From contig NC_092661.1 in NCBI RefSeq assembly GCF_032118995.1, positions 14,925,506 through 14,989,505 of the forward strand: 64,000 nt of DNA. Direction: 5' to 3'. This DNA comes from Asterias amurensis. Lineage: Eukaryota > Echinodermata > Asteroidea > Forcipulatida > Asteriidae. Each line of letters begins with the position of its first letter. Within the stretch, counting starts at the first letter, position 1. Below the pieces are notes generated by a model. The model was not told the DNA's origin. It saw only the letters and a list, made by a program, of their open reading frames with translations, and searched no databases. Positions 1 through 11,144 of this stretch are shown piece by piece. The translations under genes were made by a program, and so were the position numbers.

Positions 1-241
1 ACTTGAACATGTTGAACGCCTAGTGGTTTTTACAAAAGCTATTGCTGCTATTTTTATTTAACTATGCGACTTTTTAGTGACCAAATGGGTTGTAAGATGT
101 GGGTCTGCCTACGTATTATTATAGAAATACGGCCACGGAGCAAACTGCACGCACGCACTATGGCTGCTGTATAATGGGCGGACGGTCACATAGGACCTGC
201 ACGCACGGTGAATCGCATGCGGTACCAACAAAAAATTCGTG

Positions 242-846
242 TCACTTGGCAAAAGCTAAAAACATACCCTCAAAGTTCAAACTTATCCGAATTTTTTCAC
301 GTTTAGCAAATGCTCCTCTGAGTTCGTCACGTCTTTCAGATACCTTCTTCGACTTCCCACTAGCTAGAAAAATTGTTGGGACGGCGTCGTGTTTAAGAAT
401 AGCTCTTCTCGTCACGTCAAATGAGTTGTGTATCCAGGATTCGAAGCACGACGGCTCTAAGTGTTCGCTGCAGCGCTGAAAAAGACGTCGGACCGGACCA
501 CTTTGCTCTAGTTAATCTGACTTTCGCAGCCCACAACCGCCTATACTTGGGATCTGCAGGAAACAGATGAAGACTGACCCCATCTTTAGTTGTTTTGCTG
601 CATGCAGCAGCAATACACCTGGTCGGCATAGCCGGAAAATGCCAGAAAAAAACCTTTTTCGCAGCGTACAAACTCACGTCTTAGAATTACATGTACTTTT
701 GCACGTGGACCGGACCACTTTGCTCTAGTTAATCTGACTTTCGCAGCCCACAACCGCCTATACTTGGGATCTGCAGGAAACAGATGAAGACTGACCCCAT
801 CTTTAGTTGTTTTGCTGCATGCAGCAGCAATACACCTGGTCGGCAT
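242..846 (-). pseudogene. THAP zinc-finger protein, N-terminal exon (duplicated and frame-broken)
   Basis: On the minus strand the sequence encodes a THAP-type C2CH zinc finger, a DNA-binding domain. From the ATG at 627-629 it reads MPTRCIAAACSKTT, then an FPAD segment and LWAAKV with the conserved Trp, as far as WSGPTSFSA. From about 472 a second frame supplies CSEHLEPSCF (the distal Cys and His) and then DAVPTIF, the usual end of a THAP domain, and stays open to a stop at 242-244. The two halves are in different frames at about 473, equivalent to two missing bases, so the domain as it stands is broken or there is a sequence error. A donor-like GTATGT follows codon EG at about 268, so this may be a first coding exon rather than a whole gene. 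A second ATG (844-846) lies in an exact upstream duplicate of the first half. The family is clear; whether it is functional is not. Confidence 0.7.
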
Positions 847-923
847 AGCCGGAAAATGCCAGAAAAAAACCTTTTTCGCAGCGTACAAACTCACGTCTTA
901 GAATTACATGTACTTTTGCACGT
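490..923. repeat. Exact 217-bp tandem duplication within the THAP exon
   Basis: Copy 1 is 490-706 and copy 2 is 707-923. By eye they are identical over the whole 217 bp, each starting GGACCGGACC and ending at a CACGTG-containing junction. The unit holds the putative 5' leader and the first ~47 codons of the THAP exon. Because 217 is not a multiple of three, reading through from the upstream copy leaves frame in the second. Identity indicates a very recent event or an assembly artefact. Confidence 0.9.
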
Positions 924-1229
924 GTGTTTATCTACGCATCGAGGGGGGTCTATGTTTGATCGAGGCAATGTCTTCCTTTTCATACGTCACAAAAGGGGTA
1001 GGCGGAGTCAACCCCCCAGTCACTTAATTAATTTTTTTTAACATATAAATCGTGACAAAAAATTACTCAAAAAATGGTTTTATTGTTAATAAACATATAC
1101 TCTTATGTTTAAAAGAAAAAAAATCCTATTTCCAGGTGCCTTTAATCTTTTTAAATTATGGTCTTAAAGGCAATTATTTCATTCCCTATTTTATTGTTCT
1201 TTTCCAACTGGCTGAGTTTATGTGCACCT
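924..1229. other. No feature seen
   Basis: AT-rich DNA upstream of the THAP exon. I see no convincing exon, TATA box or repeat boundary. Confidence 0.4.
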
Positions 1230-1606
1230 TTAAAGGCAGTGGACACTATTGGTTATTGTCAAAGACTAACCTTCACAGTTGGTGATCTCAACATATGCAT
1301 AAAATAACAAACCTGTGAAAGTTTGAACTCGATCGGTCATCGAACTTGCAAAATAGTAACGATAGAAAAAAAACCTTGTCACACGAAGTTGTGTGCGTTT
1401 AGATGGTTGATTTCGAGACCTCAAGTTCTAAATCTGAGGTCTCGAAATCAACTTCGTGGAAAATTACTTCTTTCTCGAAAACTATGGCACTTCTGAGGGA
1501 GCCGTTTCTCACGATGTTTTTTACCATCAACCTCATACCGTCACCAAGTAAGGTCTTATGCTAACAATTATTTTGAGTAACTACCAATAGTGTCCACTGC
1601 CTTTAA
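1230..1606. mobile_element. MITE family A (TTAA-flanked hairpin element), complete
   Basis: The element starts TTAAAGGCAGTGGACACTAT and ends with the inverse, GTGTCCACTGCCTTTAA. A central dyad (GACCTCAAGTT...GAGGTCTCG) makes the whole copy a quasi-palindrome of about 377 bp. It has no coding capacity. TTAA at both ends is what piggyBac-type transposases produce; that assignment is inference. This is the commonest family in the window. Confidence 0.85.
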
Positions 1607-2228
1607 ATATCAATAGCAGCCTATCATAGTTTCCATGGTATTTAAACATACAAGAGTACAATCAAAATGACATATGCAAGTTTGAACAGGGGTCAACAAA
1701 AGGAAGACTTATTTATCGATTTCAACACTGATATAAGTGTTGATTTTTCGTCTTATGCAAAATGCATTTTTTCTGAAGCAATCTTGTGAGGATGTTTTAA
1801 TTCCCATCATTCAAGGGCATAGAAACTACTTAGGCAGTCAGGTTGGTGTCTTGCCTTGCTTTTCACCCCGGTTCGAATCCCACCGGTACTTTAAGCAGAG
1901 TATTTAAGCAGATTGTTTAACAACCATCTCCATCATCGTCATCTTCTTTTCTCGTTTGAATTTAATAATAGCGTTGAGAATTGAGAATATGTACCAAGAT
2001 CTACAAACAATAAAAAAAAAGTTGCTGCATTTAGGTAACCTCGACGACCAATTGAGTTCAAATTTTCTAAGTAAAAAAAAAAGTTATGCATGTTGAGAAA
2101 CACCAAGTGAGAAAGACTGGTCTTTAAAAAAAAATAATAATAATAATAAATAAATACCAATAGTAGGTCCTATTCAGGGCTAGCGGGATGCACTTTTATT
2201 AATTTCTCCAACAGTGTATGACCATCAA
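1607..2228. other. AT-rich spacer with a degenerate B-box-like stretch
   Basis: No gene recognised. GGTTCGAATCCCACC near 1871 looks like the internal polymerase III B box of a decayed tRNA-derived SINE, but I find no matching A box. A (TAA)n tract lies near 2135-2155. Confidence 0.4.
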
Positions 2229-2566
2229 AGACACTGCACACCTTGTCAAAGGCCAGTCTTCTCACTTGGTGTATCATATAATGCATAAGATCAAACCTGT
2301 GAAAATGTGAGCTCAATTATTGGTCGTCGAAGTTGCAAAATTAATTTAAAAGAAAAAAGTCCTTGTCACACGAAGTTGCGTGCTTTCAGATGCTTGATTT
2401 CAAGACCTCACACAATTCTAAATTCTGGAAAGTTACTTCTTTCTCGAAAACTATATTACGTCAGAGGGAGCCGTTTTTCTCAATGTTTTATATACATCAA
2501 CCTCCCCCTATTACTCGTAGATTTTATGCTATAATTATTTTGAGTATTTACTATTAGTGTCCACTG
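2229..2566. mobile_element. MITE family A, degenerate copy
   Basis: Internal family A blocks (cacttggtgtatcat, acctgtgaaaatgtgagctc, gagggagccgttt) and the right end TAGTGTCCACTGG are present. The left end is worn and the terminal TTAA is lost. Confidence 0.7.
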
Positions 2567-2756
2567 GAGAACTAGTGATATTATACAACATTGTTAGAAA
2601 CATGTAGTTTTAAATAAAAAATATAACACTTTGAATCTGAAAAAAGTTTCATCCCGTTCCCGGTGTGATTTGAAAGCCATGCATCAAAGGTCTTTTTCTG
2701 TATCTGTATCTGTATAGTTGCCTTAAGACACATCACACCAGCTTTGCGCCACAACA

Positions 2757-3022
2757 TTGCCTCGAAATTGCGTGGTTTTCCTTTTCCTTTGCGAACTAAC
2801 ACGGTCGGCCATTTATGGGAGTCAAAAAGTTGACTCCCATAAATGGCCGACCTTGTTAGTTGACGAGGTAAAAGGAAAACCACGCAATTTCTAGGCATGT
2901 TTGTGTGGATCATTGTATTCTACTTTTAAAACATCTTTCCACCCATATACATTTCATAACAAACGGTTACAAATGCTTTTCAAAGACCAACTCGACCGAT
3001 CCAAGGCAACGTGTTCCTTTAA
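2757..3022. mobile_element. MITE family B, copy without a matching left end
   Basis: Family B is almost wholly palindromic around the centre GGGAGTCAAAA...TTGACTCCC, with arms containing AAATGGCCGACC and AAAACCACGCAATTTC and the end GGCAACGTGTTCCTTTAA. Here the right end is intact at 3019-3022 (TTAA). The left end is truncated at about 2757. Confidence 0.8.
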
Positions 3023-3300
3023 TTTTCGAAGTTCTTAGTGAGAGTGTCTTTGGAGATATCTAATGAGATGCTGGAAATCACCCTACCGGGTAAGGCGTTC
3101 CAGTCCTTGATGGTGGCCGGGAAAAAACTGCTGCCGTAGATTTTGGTTGTGTGACGAATTTGATGGAATTGAAGATAGTGTTTTCTGGAGGGTCGAGTGG
3201 AATGTTGTGCATAGTCTTGAAGAGGGATTTCAACTAAATTATTGACGAGTTTGTAGAACATAGCTTGTCTTCTAGCTTTCCTTATTTTTTTCTAGTGGTT
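3019..3300 (-). mobile_element. LINE ORF2 carboxy-terminal fragment
   Basis: The minus strand reads KARRQAMFYKLVNN, then RKHYLQFHQIRHTT and SSFFPATIKDWNALPGRV, followed by SLDISKDTL. This is the standard post-reverse-transcriptase tail of CR1/L2/Jockey-type non-LTR retrotransposons (Y-SFFP-TI-WN-LP, then SLD-FK-L). Only this tail remains, with no reverse transcriptase upstream. Its stop lies at the TTAA end of the neighbouring family B MITE, so the two elements abut. Confidence 0.75.
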
Positions 3301-4137
3301 TCCAGCTAATCTTTTACTATACTGGTGACATGTTCCTGGCGTTCTACTGTAGTTATTTGTGGTGAAGCGACCTGCTTGTATTTGATTTCTTTATTATTTT
3401 CTTCATTAATTTCTTGCATTATTTTGATGACTGATTCTACCCCCACAGTATTGACTATCAAATAAAACTATGTAATAATCCAAACGCTGTACTTGAGTTG
3501 CGAAATCTGTTCCACGTAAAAGGTTGTTCCCCTAAACGCAATGAAAGGTCTAGGGTTGATCCAATATTCTAAAAGGGGTGTACGTTGTACCTTGTGTTAG
3601 TGTCATACAAATGTTGCGTAATTTCAGCACTACTCTATCACCATTTCTGTGAAATATATTCACACTTTCCTTTTTTCTTAAATTTGCAGAATTTTACTTG
3701 TCAGATAATGTAAACAAACACACTGTGTAGAGCAATCCAGTAAGGAATACGACCCTCTGTTAAAAATATGGATTATCCCTGTGTAAAACCATCACACGCA
3801 TATTTCGCAATCACTGTGTTCAATGTGTTTTTCCCAGTTAAAGAAATTTCCGGCACAGTGAAATCAACAAAAGAGTGTGTAATTAATCATTCTTTGTGCC
3901 GGAGGGGTTCAAAGGGTAGCATACATTCTACGCACTTCATTCCCTTCCCATAATAATATTCACAGAATCCCAGATTGATTTGGAGAGCTGGCTATAGACA
4001 CTAGAGACGACCTGGATAATAGTGACGGAGTTTCCCTTTGCCAAGGTGAGTTGGGACGGCGTCGTGACATGTAATGAATGAATGTACTTACTATGGTACT
4101 AATGAATTAATTTTTGTAACTTGTGTAACTGTAAGGC
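3301..4137. other. No feature seen
   Basis: AT-rich DNA with only short unconvincing frames. No splice-bounded exon or repeat could be supported. Confidence 0.4.
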
Positions 4138-4202
4138 TAGTTGCGATAAAGAACTCTCCTCCCTCCCGACGGCGGACAGGAGGGCCACGTTATCGCAACT
4201 TG
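4138..4202. mobile_element. Micro-hairpin element, copy 1
   Basis: AGTTGCGATAA at the left and TTATCGCAACT at the right bound a ~60-bp palindrome with CCTCC/GGAGG arms and a CG-rich centre. A second copy with the same ends lies at 6898-6957. Confidence 0.75.
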
Positions 4203-4729
4203 TGTAAGGCTTGACATTATTATAACTGCAAGTGCAGACAGACAACACATGGCAGAGAACGACCATGTAGATATAAAACGGACTCGTTAAAAAACAATTG
4301 CACTCAGATAGGTCTATAATATTAATACTTTATAAATATACAAGCTGGACCTATACGTGCGTGGGAAATCCCGTGCATGTATTAAAGCCACACAGTTCCT
4401 CAAGTTCAATTTATTTCAAGGTTCATTTATTCTATACCTATTTTAATCTTACAGTATTATAACACCCTTTTTTGTTCGCTCGGATTCTGCTACAGTTTGA
4501 TTTTGATGAATCAAATAGCGCCCTCAAGTGGCTTAACTTGCCATCATTTTAGGTATGGGAATCTTTATGCACGTATCAATTGTAGTCCCGGCCCTGGGGG
4601 ACCCGGGACTAGCGGCGACTTGGCCGGGGATGTAAAAATGGCTCGGCGTGATAGTCCCTGCCATGCCCCGCTACGGCCCGGCCGGGCGGGGCACTTGTTT
4701 TTTGTACATCCACGGCTATACACAGGCCC

Positions 4730-4976
4730 CGGCATGCGGGGCATGTTATAACAAACCCCGCACGATCCCGGCCCCGACATGCGGGGCATTTATAACAAAC
4801 CCCGCACGATCCCGGCCCCGACATGCGGGGCATTTATAACAAACCCCGCACGATCCCGGCCTCGACATGCGGGGCATTTGTTACAAACCTTGTGCTATCC
4901 CGGCCCCGACATACGGGGCATTTGTTACAAACCTTGCACTATCCCGGCCCCGACATGCGGGGCATTTGTTCTGACT
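4730..4976. repeat. 44-bp tandem array (left subterminal)
   Basis: Unit starts (GCGGGGCAT) fall at about 4736, 4781, 4825, 4869, 4913 and 4957, so the period is 44 bp with the first unit one base longer. Each unit contains CCCGGCCCCGACAT. The later units drift (TTGTTACAAACCTTG). Open frames here on both strands are shadows of the array. Confidence 0.9.
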
Positions 4977-5655
4977 GATGGCTATTTACCCCTTGCTTGC
5001 AGCAGAGAGCCGCGGATCGGAACGCTCAACTGCAAATTAATGTGCGTCTATCATTTCCACTGTTTTGGGGGTCAATACCTTGTCAACCTCGTTTCCAGGT
5101 GTACGATTTTGCCGTGCCTTTTTTTATATTTCCCAGAATGCTTTGCTCGGTCAATACCCGTCATTTGCATAATAAACATGATTATTTTTCAACACAAGGA
5201 AGCCATACATATGATGTAGACCAGTAGCTGACATTTTCACTTGCGATCGCTGTTGTGCTTGATGAGGTCGTATTGATCAGGACTGAAAATTTAAAACGTC
5301 TTCGTTTTTAAAATCAGCTTTCATTATTGATGCATACATGCATGTTTTTGTTTATATTTCAGTTCCCAGGTTTTATAAGCCCATGATAAGGATATCTGTT
5401 GTTTGATTTTATGTTTTTTTGACAATGGGGTCCTTACTCTGGGATCTAGAGTAGAGTGGGCCAGTGCATGTAACGTAACCGTGGGATGATCATCAACAGC
5501 ACTTTTTTGACAGTTAATATTGCATGAACATCACACAACACACGTACACACGTGCGCGCACACAGAACAGTCAGTTGTCAAGTTAGCACATTGCCTGGTA
5601 CCCAACAGATATTTTTGATCACGATTACCCACTGATCAGTGCGATTACCAGTTTA

Positions 5656-5720
5656 ATAGACTGTGCAAGTCTCGCGCGTACCGGAACGAGAAAATACGTT
5701 AAACAAAGAACATATTATAA
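5656..5720. mobile_element. Single end of element family O
   Basis: TAGACTGTGCAAGTCTCGCG, then ACCGGAACGAGAAAA, matches in reverse complement the right end of the complete family O copy at 29436-30154. No second end is found nearby, so this is a solo fragment inside the 1.83-kb element. Confidence 0.7.
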
Positions 5721-6003
5721 TTGTTTTTCTTTTTTAAATCAAATGTTTGTTTTAAATTATATCTATGAAGAAATGTGAACAATAGAAATACTCATTTCAA
5801 GTTTTATAAAATGTATTTTAACTTTTGTATTGAATACAAAAATAATTTGTTAAATATTACGTTTACCGCAAAGCCCTGAAATGAAACTGGTTACATCGGC
5901 CTGTGTGCGTGCGTAAACGGATCGGATCGAACCGTGCCACACTGCTGCTGGCTGTGCGTCCGTCGACGAAATATGGACAGCTTTTCATTCAAGGCCGGCT
6001 AGG

Positions 6004-6306
6004 TATGTCCCCGCTATTGTCCCGGTAGGGCGGGGAAACAAATTGTACAACCTCGCCAAAGACCCCGCTATTGTCCCGGTAGAGCGGGGAAATAAATTAT
6101 ACAACCTCGCCAAAGACCCCGCTATTTTCCCGGTAGGGTGGGGAAACAAATTGTACAACCTCGCCAAAGACCCCGCTATTTTCCCGGTAGGGCAGGGAAA
6201 CAAATTGTACAACCTCGCCAAAGACCCCGCTATTTTCCCGGTAGGGCGGGGAAATAAATTGTACAACCTGGGCAAAGACCCCGCTATTTTCCCGGTAGGG
6301 CGGTGC
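6004..6306. repeat. 54-bp tandem array (right subterminal)
   Basis: Units start (CGCTATT) at 6012, 6066, 6120, 6174, 6228 and 6282, an exact 54-bp period with small substitutions. Each carries CCCGGTAGGGCGGGGAAA and TTGTACAACCTCGCC. Because 54 is divisible by three, several frames stay open on both strands, but these are not genes. Confidence 0.92.
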
Positions 6307-6395
6307 ACGGTTTTTGCACATCCCCGTCTATGTCCCGGCTACCTCTGCCAAAGTCCCGGGTCCCCCAGGGCCGGAACTACAATTGATACGTGCAT

Positions 6396-6897
6396 TATTG
6401 GTTTGTACACCTTTATGTCGGATAGTCCAAAACAATCTTTGGTCGGATTATCTGCACAGGACTGAAATTAATATCCTTCTATGAATGTTAAAATCTCATG
6501 TGGCATTTTAAGTTTAAAGTTAATGTTTTGTTTATAACTTATTAAATTAAGTAAATTTTCTGACCATTCATTTTGTGTTGCTAAATTTTATCTTTTGTTT
6601 TGTCAAAGTAGCTGCAGTTCAGCCAGTTTTCCCCAAAGAGTGTTGTTATTGTTGGTTTTAAATTAACCAATAATACCATGCACTGTACAAAATGGGAGTC
6701 GGGACCAATAGTTTTGTAAGGTAGTTTCAATGCTCAAATATTCATACTTGATCTGATCACCCTCATTGTTTTCTAATGTCATGCCAAAGTCATTGTCTGG
6801 ACAGTGTCGTGGGGAAAACTTAAAAGCACTATGGTTGTTTGTACAATGCTGATATGTCTATTTAGGCATTGTAATTTCCTTAGATCCTGTGTTTATT
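6396..6897. other. No feature seen
   Basis: AT-rich DNA between the right inverted repeat and the micro-hairpin. Nothing recognised. Confidence 0.4.
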
Positions 6898-6957
6898 TAG
6901 TTGCGATAATGTAACCCTCCTACGCCGTCGGCAGGAGGGTTACGTTATCGCAACTTG
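6898..6957. mobile_element. Micro-hairpin element, copy 2
   Basis: The ends AGTTGCGATAA and TTATCGCAACT enclose GTAACCCTCC/GGAGGGTTAC arms around CGCCGTCGGC. It is shorter and more regular than copy 1 at 4138-4202. Confidence 0.8.
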
Positions 6958-7049
6958 TTTATACCTTATAGATATATGCCTACTCTTATAATAACCTGTA
7001 CATGTTCTGTTTTACCGTCACGATGAAAGAAAATGTTACTGAGTTGAAT

Positions 7050-7200
7050 AATAAGTAGGATTTGAAAATTTGCATGGACGGTGCAAACACAATATGGAAA
7101 GGTATGCGGTAACACCATGTAATGACTATCTGTAATGAGTTGGGGTAGTTCTGAAAAGAACTGTTGGTTTCAACTCGACGGTTCGATCAGTATGCTCAGA
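7050..7200. mobile_element. Half copy of hairpin family F
   Basis: GCGGTAACACCATGTAAT, GAGTTGGGGTAGTTCTG, then CTCGACGGTTCGATCAG matches the left arm of the full palindrome at 44770-45027. The inverted right arm is missing. It lies in the region just before the MYND gene. Confidence 0.7.
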
Positions 7201-7557
7201 GTTGAATAATGTTCAATTGTTGTCATTTAATATTGTTTATAATGTACATTTTGTGTATACATGGTCGGATATACAAAATTGTACATGTTATGTATTAGGA
7301 ATGAGACTGTGAGTTATTGCTGTGTGATAGCCATGGGGATGTTTCGCATATTCACATTAATTATAAATGTCTTTCATGGAATGTTTGTCATAATTATATG
7401 ACTAATGCCATCAAACTAACTGACTTTACTGAGGAGCCAGTTAGCTTTTTACTAGAATTAAACCTTCCTGCTTTTATGTATTTCCTTGTGATAAATACTG
7501 CTCAGTGAGTTTATAATGGAAATTGTTCATGTTACCCATCACACCAGGTTCTTGATC

Positions 7558-10500
7558 ATGGATGTTCCACGCGGACGATGCTGGCGTTGCGAGGAGAAGC
7601 TTCCCTCAGGCCGCGTCATGTACTGCGACTACTGCCCTCAGCCTGTGTACTGTGATGCGGCATGCAGGGAGAGAGATCGCATCAGACACCGTGCCGTAGA
7701 GTGCGAGGTGTTCGGCACCAAGAAGTGCAGCGAGTGCGGATGTAAAGATGATGTCAAAGAGGTGAGTCTAAAGTTTCACAAAGGAAGTTTATTTAAAATT
7801 TGTTGGTGAATCTGTTGCCAACATTGACAAGATAATCACATATATAGAGGGTGCTGTTCTAGTACCAGAGCCGTATATGGGGGGAGTTATGACAACTTGC
7901 GGAAAAGTTTCTGTATGGCGCCACGACTTTGTCATTCGATATGAAATAAGACGGACCTAATTTACCTCAATGAGATATCCCTTTTTATAAAATTGGGTGA
8001 AAAAGTGGTGGCGCATACGGAAAATTTATCCCAACTGGCGATTAGAAGCCATTTTGTGTCCCAACAAACACATGGGCAAACACAGGGTGCCAGACTAGTC
8101 TACACATCGGGTTGTGCTGCATTTGGAGACAAAATGACGTCTAGCAACCACGTGACCAAAGAAGACTGGTCCCTCTGTGTGGCAACAGCTCTGACGAGTA
8201 CTAGCTGTCGGCTTTTTTCTCGGCTCTGTATCAAGTTGAATTCTTTTTCAGATTGCTGTGTAGTGCACAAGCCACTTTGCTCTTTGTTTGCTGTATTTTT
8301 GTAATTGTAACTTTGTAGTATTTGAATGAAATTTTTTTCATTTAATTTTGGACATGGAAGCGATTTGGGTCACTCGTTTCAATTTGAATGTGTTGATAAT
8401 ATATTAACCAGCAATATGGAAATGGGTGGTTAGTGTTGAACTCAACAACATGCAGGTATGCACTGCAATCAGTGGAGGCCTATAGACGATAAGACCTATG
8501 TTTACATTCAAACCGCCCTCTGTTTACAAAACTCTGTATACGTCATGTTTCGCTGGGCAAAAGACGTGTAGTCATGGTAAGATTGCATACACTTTCTAGC
8601 TGGCTGCCAAAACACAAAGGTTTTGCCCAGGGGTATGCGCGCGAATCATGTTGCGGTTTTTTGAGTGATGTCAGAGGTCACATCGTCTATAGGCACATAT
8701 ATTTGTAGAGTGCCAACATTGTGAGCAACAATGCGTGATATAGGCCAATGTCTTTGTTCGGGGTGCTAGTCAGGAAGCCATGCAATATTTTATCTGCTGT
8801 ATAGCCAGTGATTTCATCCATACTTACAATAAAACCTGAGAAGCGGGCAGCCAATAAATATGTTAAACTCTTAACAATAATGTGTGGTTGAGACTTGAGA
8901 ACCTAATCTTTTTGACTTATTTTAGGATAAACGATATATTTTGTCTTTCTCATAGTGTGCACAGTGCAGCAATGCATGGTACTGTAACAGGGAGTGTCAA
9001 GTGAGCAACTGGAAACAGCATAAACAAGCATGCACTGCACTGAAGTCAACCATCAAGTCACTGGCTTCTATGTTGGGCAGCAGAAACACTAGTATAGGAG
9101 AGACCGAGAGGACCTCCGACCCGCCGTATTACTTCGGAAACACCATCGCAAGGGATTTTCTCCGGCTTCTCGACAACGAATGGTCCGACGAGAAGGTCAA
9201 GAGGGAGCTGGTGAGAGATTTCCATGTGCTGTCAGCTGGATGCGGAGATCTACGAAGCACTGTACTTACGGTCGGCTCGCTGCCGGACGAATACACCGGG
9301 AAACTTTACATCACCCTGAATGACTTTGATCCCTTCGTCATGGCGAGGAATGTCTTGTTCCTCTACATGCTGGCTCGTTTTGCAGACACCGAGGGAATTG
9401 AGAGCCGTCTGACTACCATCTGGTACTCCCTCCACATTAAAAAGAAAGAGTTCGACCTAATCGTCACATGCCTGGATGAGCTCATTCCGATGGATATGAA
9501 CAATCTCCGTGATTCTTGTAAAGGATTGATCAATGTTCTGGACTCAGCAGACATGATATATCTTCGCCAGGTCTGGCAAGGTTGGCGCTCTTTAAACTGC
9601 CAACGTGACCAGAAAACGTCGATCAACCTTCGGAAACAGAGACGGGAGATTTTTGCAAAGGAAGACGAAAGAGCAATCCCAACATATCTTTCTAAGCTAA
9701 GCAAGAAAGATAAGAAACTGATGGAAAGTTGGTTTGACCATGGGTTGTTCTTACCTTCGGAAGTTCACCAAAATACAATACCTTTTGATAACCCGACGCT
9801 AACAGGGCGGACGAGTTTAGCAACCTTTTATGCTTGCGATTCCGCTAATGTGCGTAATGCGAAACAAAAGGCTCATGGTCTGAAAGCTCCAGAGGAGTAC
9901 ACGTTCCAGTACTGCATCAGAGCAGATTCGTTCCCCTTTATGGTGTGGGATTGCTTGAGGGTGAAAGAGTCCGTGCCCAGACCTGGCTCCTCCCCGATGG
10001 TGATGTACCACACCTACGTGACTAGTCTCCTCCTCAAGATGAAATCGCTCATCACTCAAAAAAGGCTTTGTCTACATGTGTCTCTGGCAAACTGTCTGGA
10101 CTTTCCCAGCCATCATAAGAACTTACAATTACCAAACTACGATCGGATTTTCACCTCAAATCTTGTTGACTACGTCGGCTTTGCTAAAATCCTCCGTAAA
10201 TTCAAGCCATTGCTGAATCGCCAGAACACTTTTTCGGCCATCGTAACGGAGACGACCAACTGGTTTCTGTGTACACCAGGCGCTGACGTCATGTCCTGCC
10301 AACACTCTAAAGACTATGTGAACTGCGTCAGTAAGGATTACTCCGACACCAGGAAGGCGAATCCATTCTGTAATCCACGTGAGTACTTCAACAGCACCCC
10401 TCACTTCCTTGCCTTTCTTCGGGCCGACATCATGGGAGGTGGCCTCGGCATAGCCGCCTCTGAGAACATCCCTTCACTCAATGCTGCGATGACGTACAAT

Positions 10501-10668
10501 GGTATGCAGATGAACGACTTCCGGAAGACTCTGAATAGACTTGTACCATTCCAGTACAGAGTGAATGCCCGCGATCTGACCATGATGAATGGTGCTGACA
10601 GGGCTGTTGAGTGGTACCTACCACAACCGAAACCAAAAACCTTGCCCCCTCTCCCCGATCATGATTAA
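7558..10668 (+). CDS. Double MYND-finger, DUF4470-domain protein (2 exons)
   Basis: Exon 1 is 7558-7761 (donor GTGAGT) and exon 2 is 8956-10668 (acceptor TTGTCTTTCTCATAG), a phase-0 join giving 638 residues. An in-frame ATG at 7516 would add 14 residues; I prefer 7558 because MDVPRGRCWRC starts directly at the finger. Finger 1 uses C8, C11, C23, C26, C32, C36, H44 and C49. Finger 2 uses C57, C60, C69, C72, C78, C82, H90 and C94, and the intron falls between its second and third Cys. A DUF4470 region follows (about 124-215), with SAGCGDLRS and LNDFDPFVMARN. The remaining ~420 residues are globular and unassigned, ending in PKPKTLPPLPDHD. MYND fingers bind zinc and proline-rich peptides; the cellular role of DUF4470 proteins is not known to me. 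The gene looks intact. No clear AATAAA follows the stop. Confidence 0.9.
7762..8955 (+). other. Intron of the MYND/DUF4470 gene
   Basis: Phase-0 intron of about 1.19 kb bounded by GTGAGT and a pyrimidine-rich CATAG. An open frame at 7993-8304 inside it has no splice support. TCTTTGTTCGGGGTGC and GAAGCCAT at about 8753-8790 match the body of the SINE at 44405-44730, so a decayed SINE fragment lies here. Confidence 0.75.
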
Positions 10669-11144
10669 AGCATAAGGAATGTTTCCATACATCCACAGGT
10701 CCTCGCTTGCTCCCCCACCCCTAACTGAAAATGGATACGCCACTGACGGTTTTGTAGGAAGTAGTGTTTGTGGTAGGTTGGAGATTATTTGTAATGGGTA
10801 AATACATGTTTGTGTGTACTTCATGACACATTAGCCTATGATGTGGACCGGTCCCCTTTCTTTATCCTAAAGACAGGTACAAGCTTTAATACTTTGGATG
10901 TAGGATCCTGCATGGTTTTACAGACCCAATTAATTCATTGGATATAATGATTTCAGTGTATAAACGTGCATGCAGAATACAATGCTTAGTTCTTGAACAT
11001 TCATGTACATGTACCTATCTGCATGTATTGTAATGTTGTTTTATATTACATGTTGGAAGGAATTGACTGTCAATCTCCGCCATGTGAAATGAATGTGAGG
11101 TCATAGGTACATCCATAAGGATCCGTATAAGCTCGCTCAAGGCT
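10669..11144. other. Downstream flank of the MYND gene
   Basis: Presumed 3' UTR and spacer. I see no canonical polyadenylation hexamer and no repeat with clear borders. Confidence 0.4.

Larger units (their letters stand above)
4567..6395. mobile_element. 1.83-kb terminal-inverted-repeat element with two subterminal minisatellites
   Basis: The ends 4567-4610 and 6352-6395 are inverted repeats of 44 bp with one mismatch (ATGCACGTATCAATTGTAGT..., then a GC-rich part with CCCTGGGGGACCCGGGAC). Just inside the left end is a 44-bp array and just inside the right end a 54-bp array. The two differ in sequence but share a style: CGGGG, an A/T-rich core with ACAAA, then CCCCGC and CCCGG. The interior is AT-rich with no transposase frame, so this is a non-autonomous DNA element. 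A fragment of another element (5656-5720) lies inside. Target-site duplication is unclear. I do not recognise the family. Confidence 0.75.

Noticed and set aside
4497-5219. Several open frames in the GC-rich stretch
   Set aside because: They follow the 44-bp array inside the 1.83-kb element and change composition with it; not protein-like.
5985-6465. Overlapping open frames on both strands with an 18-residue repeated protein
   Set aside because: The 54-bp array is divisible by three, so frames stay open by chance; no splice sites, start context or family.
7993-8304. 103-residue frame between the MYND exons
   Set aside because: It lies inside a well-bounded intron, without splice signals or protein resemblance.
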